From Microbacterium paludicola (GTDB lineage: Bacteria; Actinomycetota; Actinomycetes; Actinomycetales; Microbacteriaceae): a stretch of 35,707 nucleotides of DNA. Every line of letters starts with the position of its first letter. Positions within the stretch are counted from its first letter, which is position 1. Both the position numbers and the translations under genes were made by a program. Where the stretch lies: contig NZ_JADGLL010000028.1 in assembly GCF_015235415.1 (NCBI RefSeq), positions 1-35,707 of the forward strand, given 5' to 3'. This document shows positions 9,240-17,212 of this stretch, in pieces. The notes under the pieces were generated by a model that saw only the letters and a list, made by a program, of their open reading frames with translations, was not told the origin of the DNA and did no database searches.

Positions 9240-10142
9240 TCACAGACCCTGAATCAGTTCGCGCATCAGCGCGGCGGTCTCGCTCGGGGTCTTGCCGACC
9301 TTGACGCCGGCGGCCTCGAGGGCCTCCTTCTTCGCCTGCGCCGTGCCGGCCGAGCCGGATACGATCGCGCCGGCGTGACCCATCGTCTTGCCCTCGGGGG
9401 CGGTGAAGCCCGCGACGTAGCCGACGACCGGCTTGGTGACGTTGGCCTTGATGAAGTCGGCCGCGCGCTCCTCGGCGTCGCCGCCGATCTCGCCGATCAT
9501 GACGATCGCCTTGGTCTCGGGGTCGGCCTCGAACGCGGCGAGCGCGTCGATGTGCGTCGTGCCGATGACCGGGTCGCCGCCGATGCCGATAGCCGTCGAG
9601 AAGCCGAGGTCACGCAGCTCGTACATCATCTGGTAGGTCAGCGTGCCCGACTTCGACACGAGGCCGATCGGGCCCTTGCCCGTGATGTTCGCGGGCGTGA
9701 TGCCCACGAGCGCCTCGCCCGGCGTGATGATGCCGGGGCAGTTCGGGCCGATGATGCGGGTCTTGTTGCCCTTCGACTGCGCGTACGCCCACGCCTCGGC
9801 GGTGTCGCCGACGGGCACGCCCTCGGTGATCACAACGAGCAGCGGGATCTCGGCGTCGATGGCCTCGATCATCGCGTCCTTCGTGAAGGCCGGGGGCACG
9901 AACGCGATCGACACGTCTGCACCGGTCTTCTCGATTGCCTCGGCGACCGTGCCGAACACGGGCAGCTCGACCTCGCCCTCGTGCGGCTTCTCGTGCGTGA
10001 CGGTGGTGCCGGCCTTGCGGGCGTTCACACCGCCGACGACGTTGGTGCCCGCCTTAAGCATGAGCGCCGTGTGCTTGGTGCCCTCGCCGCCGGTGATGCC
10101 CTGGACGATGACCTTGGAGTCCTTGTTGAGGTAGATCGACAT
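9240..10142 (-). CDS. sucD: Succinyl-CoA synthetase alpha subunit
   Basis: TCA-cycle enzyme subunit (300 aa) that carries the phosphohistidine intermediate. It has the N-terminal CoA-binding Rossmann region ([15 protein letters not shown]), [13 protein letters not shown] (131-143), SKSGTLTYQ, and the active histidine His256 in [13 protein letters not shown]. Length is normal. The ATG at 10140-10142 follows an AAGGA/AAGAG ribosome site. It begins 28 nt after the sucC stop in the same operon. An intrinsic terminator follows at 9121-9150. Confidence 0.98.
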   Translation of the reverse strand: MSIYLNKDSKVIVQGITGGEGTKHTALMLKAGTNVVGGVNARKAGTTVTHEKPHEGEVELPVFGTVAEAIEKTGADVSIAFVPPAFTKDAMIEAIDAEIPLLVVITEGVPVGDTAEAWAYAQSKGNKTRIIGPNCPGIITPGEALVGITPANITGKGPIGLVSKSGTLTYQMMYELRDLGFSTAIGIGGDPVIGTTHIDALAAFEADPETKAIVMIGEIGGDAEERAADFIKANVTKPVVGYVAGFTAPEGKTMGHAGAIVSGSAGTAQAKKEALEAAGVKVGKTPSETAALMRELIQGL

Positions 10143-10170
10143 CTCTTTAGTCCTTTATCCGATCCGGGGC

Positions 10171-11337
10171 TCAGGCGTTCGCCAGCTCGGCGGCCTTGTC
10201 GGCACCCTCGTCCATGCCGGATGCGAGGGTGACGAGCGGGTGGTTCGCGGCGGCGAGGATGGCGCGGCCCTCCTCGACCTGGTTGCCGTCGAGGCGCACG
10301 ACGAGCGGCTTGGTCGCCGCGTCGCCGAGGATCTCGAGGGCCTTGACGATGCCCTCGGCGACGGCAACGCACGACGTGATGCCGCCGAAGACGTTGACGA
10401 AGACGCTCTTGACCTGCTCGTCACCGAGGATGACATCGAGGCCGTTCGCCATGACCTGCGCGTTGGCGCCGCCACCGATGTCGAGGAAGTTGGCGGGCTT
10501 CACTCCGCCGTGCTTCTCGCCGGCGTACGCGACGACGTCGAGCGTCGACATGACGAGGCCGGCGCCGTTGCCGATGATGCCGACCTGGCCGTCGAGCTTG
10601 ACGTAGTTCAGGCCGTTCGCCTTGGCCTTCGCCTCGAGCGGGTCGGCGGCGTCCTTGTCCTCGAGCTCCTCGTGCTCGGGGTGACGCACCTCGCTGGCGT
10701 TGTCGTCGAGGGTGATCTTGCCGTCGAGGGCGATGATGTCGCCGGCGCCCGACAGGATGAGCGGGTTCACCTCGACGAGGGTCGCGCCCTCGCCCTTGTA
10801 GACGTCGTACAGCTTGACGAAGACGTCGGAGACCTTCTCGACGAGGTCCTCGTCGAAGTTCGCGGCGCGCGCGATCTCGACGGCCTTCTCCTTGGTGATG
10901 CCGTCGAGGGGGTTCACCTCGATGCGCGCGAGCGCCTCGGGCTTCTCGACCGCGAGCTGCTCGATCTCCATGCCGCCCTCGACGCTGCACAGCGACAGGT
11001 ACGAGCGGTTGGCCCGGTCGAGCAGCACCGAGAAGTAGAACTCGCGGGCGATGTCCGCGCCCTGCGCGACCATGACGCGCTTGACGACGTGGCCCTTGAT
11101 GTCGAGACCGAGGATCGCCTTGGCCGCCTCGTACGCCTCGTCGGGGGTCTTGGCGACCTTCACGCCGCCGGCCTTGCCGCGCCCGCCGGTCTTGACCTGG
11201 GCCTTGACCACCACGACGCCGCCGATCTTCTCGGCCGCTGCCTTCACCTCCTCGGGGGTGTCGGCGACGATGCCGGCGAGCACCGGCACCTCGTACTTCT
11301 CAAAAAGGTCTCGAGCCTGGTACTCGTACAGGTCCAC
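10171..11337 (-). CDS. sucC: Succinyl-CoA synthetase beta subunit (ADP-forming type)
   Basis: ATP-grasp subunit (388 aa) that binds nucleotide and completes succinyl-CoA synthetase with SucD. The N-terminus [18 protein letters not shown] aligns with the family start, followed by [19 protein letters not shown] in the ATP-grasp. Later come EVNPLIL and the C-terminal [20 protein letters not shown] and FVNVFGGI motifs. The GTG at 11335-11337 is chosen over an upstream ATG (11361) because AAGGAT lies 7-8 nt before it and the protein then starts where homologues do. sucD follows by 28 nt. Confidence 0.97.
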   Translation of the reverse strand: MDLYEYQARDLFEKYEVPVLAGIVADTPEEVKAAAEKIGGVVVVKAQVKTGGRGKAGGVKVAKTPDEAYEAAKAILGLDIKGHVVKRVMVAQGADIAREFYFSVLLDRANRSYLSLCSVEGGMEIEQLAVEKPEALARIEVNPLDGITKEKAVEIARAANFDEDLVEKVSDVFVKLYDVYKGEGATLVEVNPLILSGAGDIIALDGKITLDDNASEVRHPEHEELEDKDAADPLEAKAKANGLNYVKLDGQVGIIGNGAGLVMSTLDVVAYAGEKHGGVKPANFLDIGGGANAQVMANGLDVILGDEQVKSVFVNVFGGITSCVAVAEGIVKALEILGDAATKPLVVRLDGNQVEEGRAILAAANHPLVTLASGMDEGADKAAELANA

Positions 11338-11481
11338 GTTGCAATCCTTCGGTGGGGCCACGGGAGGAGACTGATTGTCTCGACGTCGAGAGATCTCGAC
11401 CGAGGTCCCAGCCTACTACCGCCCGGTGAATGGCCCCGCTCAGGGTTCCGGGAACGCTCATCCGGATCCGCGTCCCGACAT

Positions 11482-11519
11482 GCGAAACGCGGCCCCGGAT
11501 GATCCGGAGCCGCGTTCGC
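11482..11519 (-). terminator. Hairpin after the 52-aa membrane protein gene
   Basis: GCGAAACGCGGC pairs with GCCGCGTTCGC (one bulge), with an inner CCGGAT/ATCCGG stem. It begins 15 nt past the small gene's stop on the minus strand. There is no U-tract, so it could equally be a general 3' hairpin. Confidence 0.4.
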
Positions 11520-11533
11520 GAAGTATGGGTCGG

Positions 11534-11692
11534 TTACCGAGACGTCTTGCTGAAGTGCATCGGCAGCGCCATCGCCAGGCACACGGCGATGATGCCGGCG
11601 GCGAAGACGACCGGCTGCAGGAAGTCGATCATGAACGCCACCGCGAACAGCGCGAAGCCGCCGAGGAAAAGCAGCAGCGAGATGATGAACAT
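11534..11692 (-). CDS. Small membrane protein, 52 aa, unknown function
   Basis: A short frame encoding MFIISLLLFLGGFALFAVAF followed by MIDFLQPVVFAAGIIAVCLA and a short polar tail ending HFSKTSR. Two membrane helices (about 2-20 and 26-46) make up almost the whole protein. The ATG (11690-11692) is preceded by GGAGG with ideal spacing (11698-11702), and a hairpin follows the TAA, so this looks like a genuine independent gene. It occupies the otherwise empty 450-nt gap between sucC and the acyl-CoA dehydrogenase. No family is recognised. Confidence 0.75.
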   Translation of the reverse strand: MFIISLLLFLGGFALFAVAFMIDFLQPVVFAAGIIAVCLAMALPMHFSKTSR

Positions 11693-11815
11693 AAAGACCT
11701 CCGTGTGGCGTCGCCTGGAACCTCGTCAAGTCTAGGGCACCGGATGGGCCCCTCCCGCTGGCGGAGACCTCCAAAGCACTCCGGCCGGGGCGGTGCTCCG
11801 ACGTAGCCTGACGGC

Positions 11816-13045
11816 ATGGCATCGGAGCTCTTCCCCGGAGAGAACGTCCTCTCCTACGACGTGACATCCCCTCTCGACACCGACTACTACGCGGTGTTCG
11901 CCGACGTGGCGGGAGAGGACCGCGCACAGTGGGCGCGGGCCCGCGAGGTCGGCGAGGCCCTCGCGCCGCGCATGGCCGAAGCATGGGACAAGGCGGAGTA
12001 TCCCCTCGAGGTGATCCCCGCCCTGGGCGAGGCCGACCTCTACGTCGACGGCATCGAGCACCCCGACCTGACGCGGATGTCCCCGCTCGCGGCGGGCCTG
12101 GTGAACATGGAGATCTCGCGCGCCGACGGCTCGCTCGGCACGGTGCTCGCGGTGCAGGGAGGCCTGGCGCTGCGCACCCTCGTGCTGTTCGGCAGCCCCG
12201 AGCAGCAGGAGCGCTGGCTCGGCCCGATCGCCCGCGGCGAGGCCCCCGGGGCGTTCGCGCTGACGGAGCCGGATCACGGATCCGACTCGACATCGCTCGA
12301 GACGAGCGCCCGCTGGGACGGCGACGGATGGGTGCTGCGCGGGACGAAGAAGTGGATCGGCAACGGCGCCTCCGGCGGCGTCACCTTCGTGTGGGCGCGC
12401 GTCGACCGCGAGGGCGACCCCGACCACGGTCAGGTGCGCTGCTTCCTCGTCGAGCAGGAGACCCCCGGCTACACCGGCAGGGTCATCACCGGCAAGCTCT
12501 CGCTGCGCGGCATCCACCAGGCGCACATCACGCTCGACGACGTGCGCCTGCCCGCCGACGCGGTGCTTCCCGGCTCGCACTCGTTCCGCGACACGTCGAC
12601 CGTGCTGTTCGCGACCCGATCCGGTGTCGCCTGGTCGGCGCTCGGCCACGCGACCGCCTGCTACGAGGCGGCGCTCGCGTACTCGACCCAGCGGATCCAG
12701 TTCGGCAAGCCGCTCGCGAAGTTCCAGATGGTGCAGGAGCGGCTCACGGTCATGCTGTCGCAGCTCACCGCGATGCAGCTGTACTGCCGCCGTCTCGCCG
12801 AGCTCGAGGCCGCGGGTGCCCTGCGCCCCACGCAGGCGTCGCTGGCGAAGTTCCACAACACCCGCACCGCGCGCGACATCGCCCGCACCGCCCGCGACCT
12901 GCTCGGCGGCAACGGCATCCTGCTCGAGAACCGCGTCATGCAGCACCTCGCCGACATCGAGGCGATCCACACGTACGAGGGCACCGAGAGCGTGCAGGCC
13001 CTGATCATCGGCCGCGACATCACCGGCGTCGGCGCGTTCGTCTGA
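11816..13045 (+). CDS. Acyl-CoA dehydrogenase (glutaryl-CoA dehydrogenase-like)
   Basis: FAD enzyme of 409 aa that would oxidise an acyl-CoA to the enoyl-CoA. It has the N-terminal helical domain, then AFALTEPDHGSDSTSLET (FAD/substrate loop), GTKKWIGNGASGGV in the beta domain, YSTQRIQFGKPLAKFQMVQE, and DLLGGNGIL. The catalytic glutamate is expected in THTYEGTES-type sequence, seen here as HTYEGTESVQALIIGRDITG with Glu388. That motif and the ~400-aa length are most like the glutaryl-CoA dehydrogenase branch, but the substrate is not proven. The ATG lies 6 nt after TAGCCT (11804-11809), suggesting leaderless expression. No neighbouring beta-oxidation genes are present. Confidence 0.9.
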   Translation: MASELFPGENVLSYDVTSPLDTDYYAVFADVAGEDRAQWARAREVGEALAPRMAEAWDKAEYPLEVIPALGEADLYVDGIEHPDLTRMSPLAAGLVNMEISRADGSLGTVLAVQGGLALRTLVLFGSPEQQERWLGPIARGEAPGAFALTEPDHGSDSTSLETSARWDGDGWVLRGTKKWIGNGASGGVTFVWARVDREGDPDHGQVRCFLVEQETPGYTGRVITGKLSLRGIHQAHITLDDVRLPADAVLPGSHSFRDTSTVLFATRSGVAWSALGHATACYEAALAYSTQRIQFGKPLAKFQMVQERLTVMLSQLTAMQLYCRRLAELEAAGALRPTQASLAKFHNTRTARDIARTARDLLGGNGILLENRVMQHLADIEAIHTYEGTESVQALIIGRDITGVGAFV

Positions 13046-13076
13046 GGGGTTTGTATGTGGGGTCGATGCTTTTCCG

Positions 13077-13225
13077 GTCGTTGAGCGAAGTCGAAACCAT
13101 CGGCCCCCCCTGTTCGTTGAGCGACGAGCGAAGCGAGGAGTCGAAACGGTGCCACATCCCCACGGGTCCGACCCCCGCGGGGTCTGGACCGTTTCGGCTC
13201 GCTTCGCTCGCTCAACGAACAGGAG
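13077..13225. repeat. GAGCGAAGCGAG-family repeats in a large inverted pair
   Basis: The 224-nt gap between the acyl-CoA dehydrogenase and the FAD oxidoreductase is mostly repeat. A short copy starts near 13079 (TCGTTGAGCGAAGTCGAAAC). A full copy at about 13111-13150 starts CTGTTCGTTGAGCGACGAGC, and an inverted copy at about 13189-13222 ends GCTCAACGAACAGG. The last two could form a ~33-bp stem with a ~38-nt loop, so the element may double as a 3' hairpin for the dehydrogenase mRNA. Confidence 0.75.
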
Positions 13226-13269
13226 TGTGGAACCGCGCGCCCGCGCGGGCACAGTGACAGACTGAACCC

Positions 13270-14721
13270 ATGCCTCGCGCAACCGTGGTGGGAAGCGGCC
13301 CCAACGGCCTCGCGGCCGCCGTGACCCTCGCCCGCGCGGGCTACGCGGTGACCGTCCTCGAGGCCGCCGAGACGATCGGCGGCGGCACGCGCACGTCCGA
13401 GGTCACCCTGCCGGGCTTCCGCCATGACGTCTGCTCGGCGATCCATCCGGCGGCTATCACGTCGCCGTTCTTCCGCGCGTTCGGGCTCGACGAGCGGATC
13501 GGCTGGATCGTTCCCGATGCGTCCTACGCGCAGCCGCTCGACGGCGGCCGGGCCGCGATCGCGTGGCGCGACATCCAGCGCACGGCGACCGAGCTCGGGC
13601 CCGACGGCCGCGCGTGGCGCGCGCTCGTGCGCCCGCTCGCCCGCCGCATCGACGGGGTGCTCGACTTCACCGGGAACCAGCTGCTGCGCGTCCCCCGCGA
13701 TCCGCTGGTGACCATCCGCTACGGGCTGCGTGTGCTCGAGGCGGGAAGCGCGCTCGGCCGCCGCACCTTCCGCGCCGAGCGCGCGGCCGCGCTGCTGAGC
13801 GGCGTGCTCGCCCACGCGAACACCGCACTCCCGTCGCTGGCGGCCGCGGCATCCGGAGTCCTCCTTGCGGCGCTCGCCCACACCGACAGCGGCTGGGCGT
13901 ATCCCGTCGGGGGCGCGCAGGCGATCCCGGATGCGCTCGCCGACGACCTTCGTGCACACGGGGGCCTGATCGAGACCGGCCGGCGCGTCGACGACCTCGC
14001 CTCGCTCGACTGGGGCGACCCCGCCGCCGGCGACCTGCTGCTGCTCGACACGTCGCCGCGCCTCGTGCTCACCCACCCCGACATCCCGGCCGGCTACGCC
14101 CGGGCCATCCGCTCGTACCAGTACGGCGCCGCGGCGGCGAAGGTCGACTTCGCCCTCGACGGCCCCGTTCCCTGGACGAATCCGGATGTCGCCCGCTCCC
14201 CCACGGTTCACGTCGGCGGCACGCGCGCCGAGGTCGAGGAGAGCGAGAACGCCGTCGCCCGGGGGCGGGTGTCCGAGCGGCCGTTCGTGCTGACGGTGCA
14301 GCCGTCGGTGCTGGATCCGACCCGAGCCCCCGCGGGCAAGGCGGTGCTGTGGGCGTACATGCACGTGCCGCACGGCTCGACGCTGGATCCGACCGAGCAC
14401 ATCACGCGTCAGATCGAGCGCTTCGCGCCGGGCTTCCGCGACCGGATCCTCGCGTCGCACGCGGTGCCCGCGTCGGGTCGCGAGGCGCTGAACCCCGCGG
14501 AGATCGGGGGCGACATCCTCGGCGGCGCCTTCACGATGGCGCAGGCGTTCCGCCGTCCCGTCGTGTCGACCGCGCCCTGGCGCACGCCGATGAAGGGCGT
14601 CTACCTCGCGTCAGCCTCGACCCCGCCCGGCCCGGGCGTCAACGGCATGGCCGGCTGGCACGCCGCGCGCACGGCCCTCGCCGACGCGGGCGAGCCGGCG
14701 CGCCTGAGCGACCTGTTCTGA
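13270..14721 (+). CDS. FAD-dependent oxidoreductase, phytoene desaturase (CrtI)-like
   Basis: A 483-aa protein with an N-terminal dinucleotide motif VVGSGPNGLAAAVTLARAG, then VLEAAETIGGGTRT, and a C-terminal FAD-closing motif TPPGPGVNGMAGWHAARTAL. This places it in the NAD(P)/FAD-dependent oxidoreductase group related to CrtI/carotenoid isomerase. No phytoene synthase or other carotenoid gene lies nearby, so a pigment role is only a possibility. CAGACT (13258-13263) sits 6 nt before the ATG, in line with the leaderless pattern of neighbours. The stop is followed within 4 nt by AGGAG and the ATG of the disrupted ligase gene, so the ligase was probably cotranscribed with it. Confidence 0.85.
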   Translation: MPRATVVGSGPNGLAAAVTLARAGYAVTVLEAAETIGGGTRTSEVTLPGFRHDVCSAIHPAAITSPFFRAFGLDERIGWIVPDASYAQPLDGGRAAIAWRDIQRTATELGPDGRAWRALVRPLARRIDGVLDFTGNQLLRVPRDPLVTIRYGLRVLEAGSALGRRTFRAERAAALLSGVLAHANTALPSLAAAASGVLLAALAHTDSGWAYPVGGAQAIPDALADDLRAHGGLIETGRRVDDLASLDWGDPAAGDLLLLDTSPRLVLTHPDIPAGYARAIRSYQYGAAAAKVDFALDGPVPWTNPDVARSPTVHVGGTRAEVEESENAVARGRVSERPFVLTVQPSVLDPTRAPAGKAVLWAYMHVPHGSTLDPTEHITRQIERFAPGFRDRILASHAVPASGREALNPAEIGGDILGGAFTMAQAFRRPVVSTAPWRTPMKGVYLASASTPPGPGVNGMAGWHAARTALADAGEPARLSDLF

Positions 14722-14731
14722 GGAGTCATCG

Positions 14732-15028
14732 ATGGCGATCGAGCGGAATCCCGTAGGTGCCGAACGAGCGGTGCCTCGTGCGAGCGAAGCGAGCGTGGAG
14801 CGAAGCGACCGCGCAGCGCGCAGCGCTGCCGCGACGGAGCGGAGCGACGGCGCCTCGCTCGCGGAGGGCCCCCGAAGGGGCTCCCGATCGCGTGCGACCG
14901 CTTCTGAAAAGAACTCTCATGACATTCCCGCGCCCATGCTCGCCAAGGCGGTGGCCGCGATCCCGGATCCGGCGAAGCATCCGGGCGGGCTGATCTTCGA
15001 GCCGAAGTGGGACGGGTTCCTTCACTGA
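14732..15028 (+). pseudogene. N-terminal remnant of an ATP-dependent DNA ligase
   Basis: The last ~35 codons of this frame read DIPAPMLAKAVAAIPDP, then GLIFEPKWDGF, which is the start of an ATP-dependent DNA ligase up to motif I with the adenylated lysine. It then ends abruptly with Leu-His-stop. The intact ligase at 21177-22256 has the matching APMLAKAVSSIPD and EPKWDGF. The C-terminal end of the same gene reappears at 22699-22917, so the gene was cut by the copper island. The ATG at 14732 has AGGAG upstream, but residues ~10-60 of the frame are interspersed repeat read as protein. The original start may therefore be 14732 with a repeat inserted in frame, or have been lost near 14910. Not functional as a ligase. 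Confidence 0.85.
14755..14905. repeat. Degenerate GAGCGAAGCGAG repeat at the 5' end of the ligase remnant
   Basis: Contains GCGAGCGAAGCGAGC, GGAGCGAAGCGACCGC, GGAGCGGAGCGACGG and the inverted GCCTCGCTCGCGGAG, with a nested GCGCAGCGCGCAGCGCTGC. It keeps the ligase frame open through ~150 nt without a stop. Confidence 0.6.
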
Positions 15029-15046
15029 ACCCGGGAAGGCCCGGTT
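15028..15046 (-). terminator. Weak hairpin at the end of the copper operon
   Basis: AACC-C-GGG pairs with CCCGGTT around an AAGG loop, just past the stop of the last gene of the minus-strand copper operon and right at the island edge. No U-tract is present. Confidence 0.35.
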
Positions 15047-15051
15047 GGACG

Positions 15052-15951
15052 TCAAGTGTGCGGCTCCGGGCGGAAGATCTCTTCCCAGGTGGTACCGAAG
15101 TCACGTGTCGTGACCACGCCACGTTGGTCGACGAGGGCGATCTCGTCGCCCGGCGTGACGGTGAGGGCCTGGGCGGCACCGTCGTACTCGCCTCCGGTGG
15201 CCCACTCGCCGCTGGGGAGCTGGTAGACGAGTGTGTTGTCGAAGCTGGTGCCGACCAGTAGCCCCAGGCTGTTCGTCGCGATCAGAACCATCCGCGGCGC
15301 AGTCTCGTCGAGCTCGAACGTCGCACCCGCGTCACGGCTGACATAGAGCCCTTCGGGAGTGGTCGCGTAGACGGTGTCGGAATCGTCGGGGTCGGCGAGC
15401 ATGTCGCGTGCGTCGACGCCGACTCCGTCGTTCCAGGTGCGCCCGCCGTCGTCGGAGCGGTAGACGGTGCCGAAGTTGTTCGCGTAGATGCGATTCGGAT
15501 CGGATTCGCTGATGGCGAGGTCGTGGAAGTCGGCCTCACCGGTGAATGCGACGTTCGTCCAGGTGCGGGCGTTGTCGTCGGAGCGGATGAGGCCGAGATT
15601 CTGGCCGGCGAAGTGGTCGGGGCTGTTCGGCCCGGGGTGTCCGGAGGCATAGAGCTGACCGTCGACGGCGGTGAACCCCATGGCGTCGAAGTCGTTGCCG
15701 GCGACCGGTCCGCTGAGCTCCGCCGAGCGGGTGAGGGCGTCGAGTTGGTAGATGCCGCCGTGGCTGGCGATGAGCAGACCGCCCGTCTCGGGGTCGGAGG
15801 CGAGCCCGTGGATGTGCTCGAGGGCCACCTTGGTGTCGTGGTCGGGGTCCTCGGCTCGTATCAGAGCGCAGCCGGTGAAGAGGGGCGCAGTCAGGGCAAG
15901 GGCGGCGAAGGCGGCCAGGCGCCGTCGGGGAATGGCGGGGGTGAAAGGCAT
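15052..15951 (-). CDS. Asp-box (BNR-repeat) lipoprotein, F510_1955-type glycosylhydrolase family
   Basis: A 299-aa exported lipoprotein. The signal peptide is RRRLAAFAALALTAPLFTGC, with the lipidated Cys28 in the lipobox LFTGC. The mature part is a beta-propeller with four Asp-boxes: RSDDNARTWTNV, RSDDGGRTWNDG, VSRDAGATFELD and TTRDFGTTWEEI. Similar proteins are called F510_1955 family glycosylhydrolases, but no enzyme activity is evident; sialidase-like folds of this type also act as sensors or binding proteins. The ATG at 15949-15951 has GGAG upstream and starts the signal peptide properly, so 21 upstream in-frame codons are excluded. Last gene of the CsoR operon, 78 nt after the DUF305 gene; a role in periplasmic copper handling is inferred from position only. 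Confidence 0.8.
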   Translation of the reverse strand: MPFTPAIPRRRLAAFAALALTAPLFTGCALIRAEDPDHDTKVALEHIHGLASDPETGGLLIASHGGIYQLDALTRSAELSGPVAGNDFDAMGFTAVDGQLYASGHPGPNSPDHFAGQNLGLIRSDDNARTWTNVAFTGEADFHDLAISESDPNRIYANNFGTVYRSDDGGRTWNDGVGVDARDMLADPDDSDTVYATTPEGLYVSRDAGATFELDETAPRMVLIATNSLGLLVGTSFDNTLVYQLPSGEWATGGEYDGAAQALTVTPGDEIALVDQRGVVTTRDFGTTWEEIFRPEPHT

Positions 15952-16029
15952 GGGAGATCTCCGGGATGGTTTGGGCAGGGCGGAGCCGGTGACCCACCCG
16001 GACGGGGTGGCCACCGGCGTGGCGGGTGC

Positions 16030-16638
16030 TCACAGCTGGGCGAGCAGCTCCTGCATCTCGGTGATCTCGGCGGTCTGGTCCTCGACGATCTTCTGCGCGA
16101 GGGCGACGGCGTCGGGGTTCTGGCCGTTGTCGATCTGGGCCTGAGCCATGTCGATCGCGCCCTGGTGGTGCATGATCATCTGCTCCAGGAACAGGCTCGA
16201 TGCGGTTTCGCCGTCGGCTTCCTCGAGGGCGGCCATCTCCTCTTCGGACATCATGCCGCCGCTGTGGTCCATCCCACCCATGTCGGTGTCCTGGCCCCAG
16301 TCTTCGAGCCACTGGTTCATGGTCTCGATCTCCGGGCCCTGAGCGGCCTTGATGCGCTCGGCAAGCGCGACGACGTCCGGGTGAACCCCGTCCTTGGCCA
16401 GCAGAGTGTCGGACATCTCTATGGCCTGCTGGTGGTGCATGACCATCTCCATCGCGAACGTCACGTCCGCGTCGTTGAACACCGCGCCACTGGCCTCAGC
16501 GGAGGCGCTGGGCGAGCTGCTGGTGCCGTTGCCGTGGTTCATGCCTTCCATATCGGAGCCACCGGTGTCGCTGCAACCGGTCAGGACGAGCGCGGTCGCG
16601 AGGATGCCGGCGTGGAATGCAATCGTGCGGATCTTCAT
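16030..16638 (-). CDS. DUF305 lipoprotein (ferritin-like, metal-associated)
   Basis: A 202-aa exported lipoprotein with signal MKIRTIAFHAGILATALVLTGC-type lipobox (Cys22) and a Met/His/Gly-rich linker (MEGMNHGNG and later MGGMDHSGGMM). It carries two DUF305 half-repeats, each with a paired histidine: MVMHHQQAIEM and MIMHHQGAIDM. The four-helix DUF305 fold with HH and Met-rich segments is commonly found beside copper genes and is thought to bind copper outside the membrane. The ATG (16636-16638) follows AGGAGA. Fifth gene of the minus-strand copper operon, 69 nt after the DUF6153 gene. Confidence 0.88.
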   Translation of the reverse strand: MKIRTIAFHAGILATALVLTGCSDTGGSDMEGMNHGNGTSSSPSASAEASGAVFNDADVTFAMEMVMHHQQAIEMSDTLLAKDGVHPDVVALAERIKAAQGPEIETMNQWLEDWGQDTDMGGMDHSGGMMSEEEMAALEEADGETASSLFLEQMIMHHQGAIDMAQAQIDNGQNPDAVALAQKIVEDQTAEITEMQELLAQL

Positions 16639-16707
16639 GAGGGTCTGTCTCCTAAGTCGTTGTTGAGGGGCGTGCCGAAGCACGGGATCTGCGACAGCAG
16701 ATGACCC

Positions 16708-17169
16708 TCAGGTGCGACTGATGGAGAGGACGTTCAGATCGGGAGGAACCGGCGGCGCCTCCGTGAGCGTCGCCGTGGCATGTGGCGGCGCCTGAGCGCG
16801 CGCAATGGTGACGACCCGGCCGGGGCGAATGGCGAGGACGATGCTGACGGCGAGCAGGGCGAGCACGCACGCCATGAACGCCATCGCGTCCATGCCGCCC
16901 CCGCAGTCGCCCTCAGCGCAGGGATCCGCCGCGGAATGATCACCGGCTGTAGCCGCGTCCGGGCTCGCGACGTCAACCATCGCGGGCTCACCGCCATGGT
17001 GCGTGCTCTCGCTGATCACCACGGGAGCGTGGTGGGTGCTGCCGCTGCTGAGCACGTGCATGCCGACTAGGCCAATCAGCACCCCGATGACGGCCGCGGC
17101 GGTGAGTAGGAAGGTGCGCGCCAGTGTGGCGCTCGGACGCATCGCCTGGCGCAGCGTCATCACGCTCAT
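16708..17169 (-). CDS. DUF6153-type small membrane protein of the copper operon
   Basis: A 153-aa protein with one N-terminal membrane helix (~18-45, TFLLTAAAVIGVLIGLVGMHVL), an extracytoplasmic histidine-containing loop (STHHAPVVISESTHHGG) with a Cys pair (PCAEGDCGGGMDAM), and a second helix (~107-129). This layout matches actinobacterial DUF6153 proteins; the function is unknown. His, Cys and Met in the loop suggest metal contact. The start ATG-AGC at 17167-17169 is chosen for its GGGAGG ribosome site 7 nt upstream. It lies 43 nt after copB. Confidence 0.7.
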   Translation of the reverse strand: MSVMTLRQAMRPSATLARTFLLTAAAVIGVLIGLVGMHVLSSGSTHHAPVVISESTHHGGEPAMVDVASPDAATAGDHSAADPCAEGDCGGGMDAMAFMACVLALLAVSIVLAIRPGRVVTIARAQAPPHATATLTEAPPVPPDLNVLSISRT

Positions 17170-17212
17170 CAGCGCACCTCCCTTCCCGCTCACAATCTAC
17201 GAAACCCGCCTG

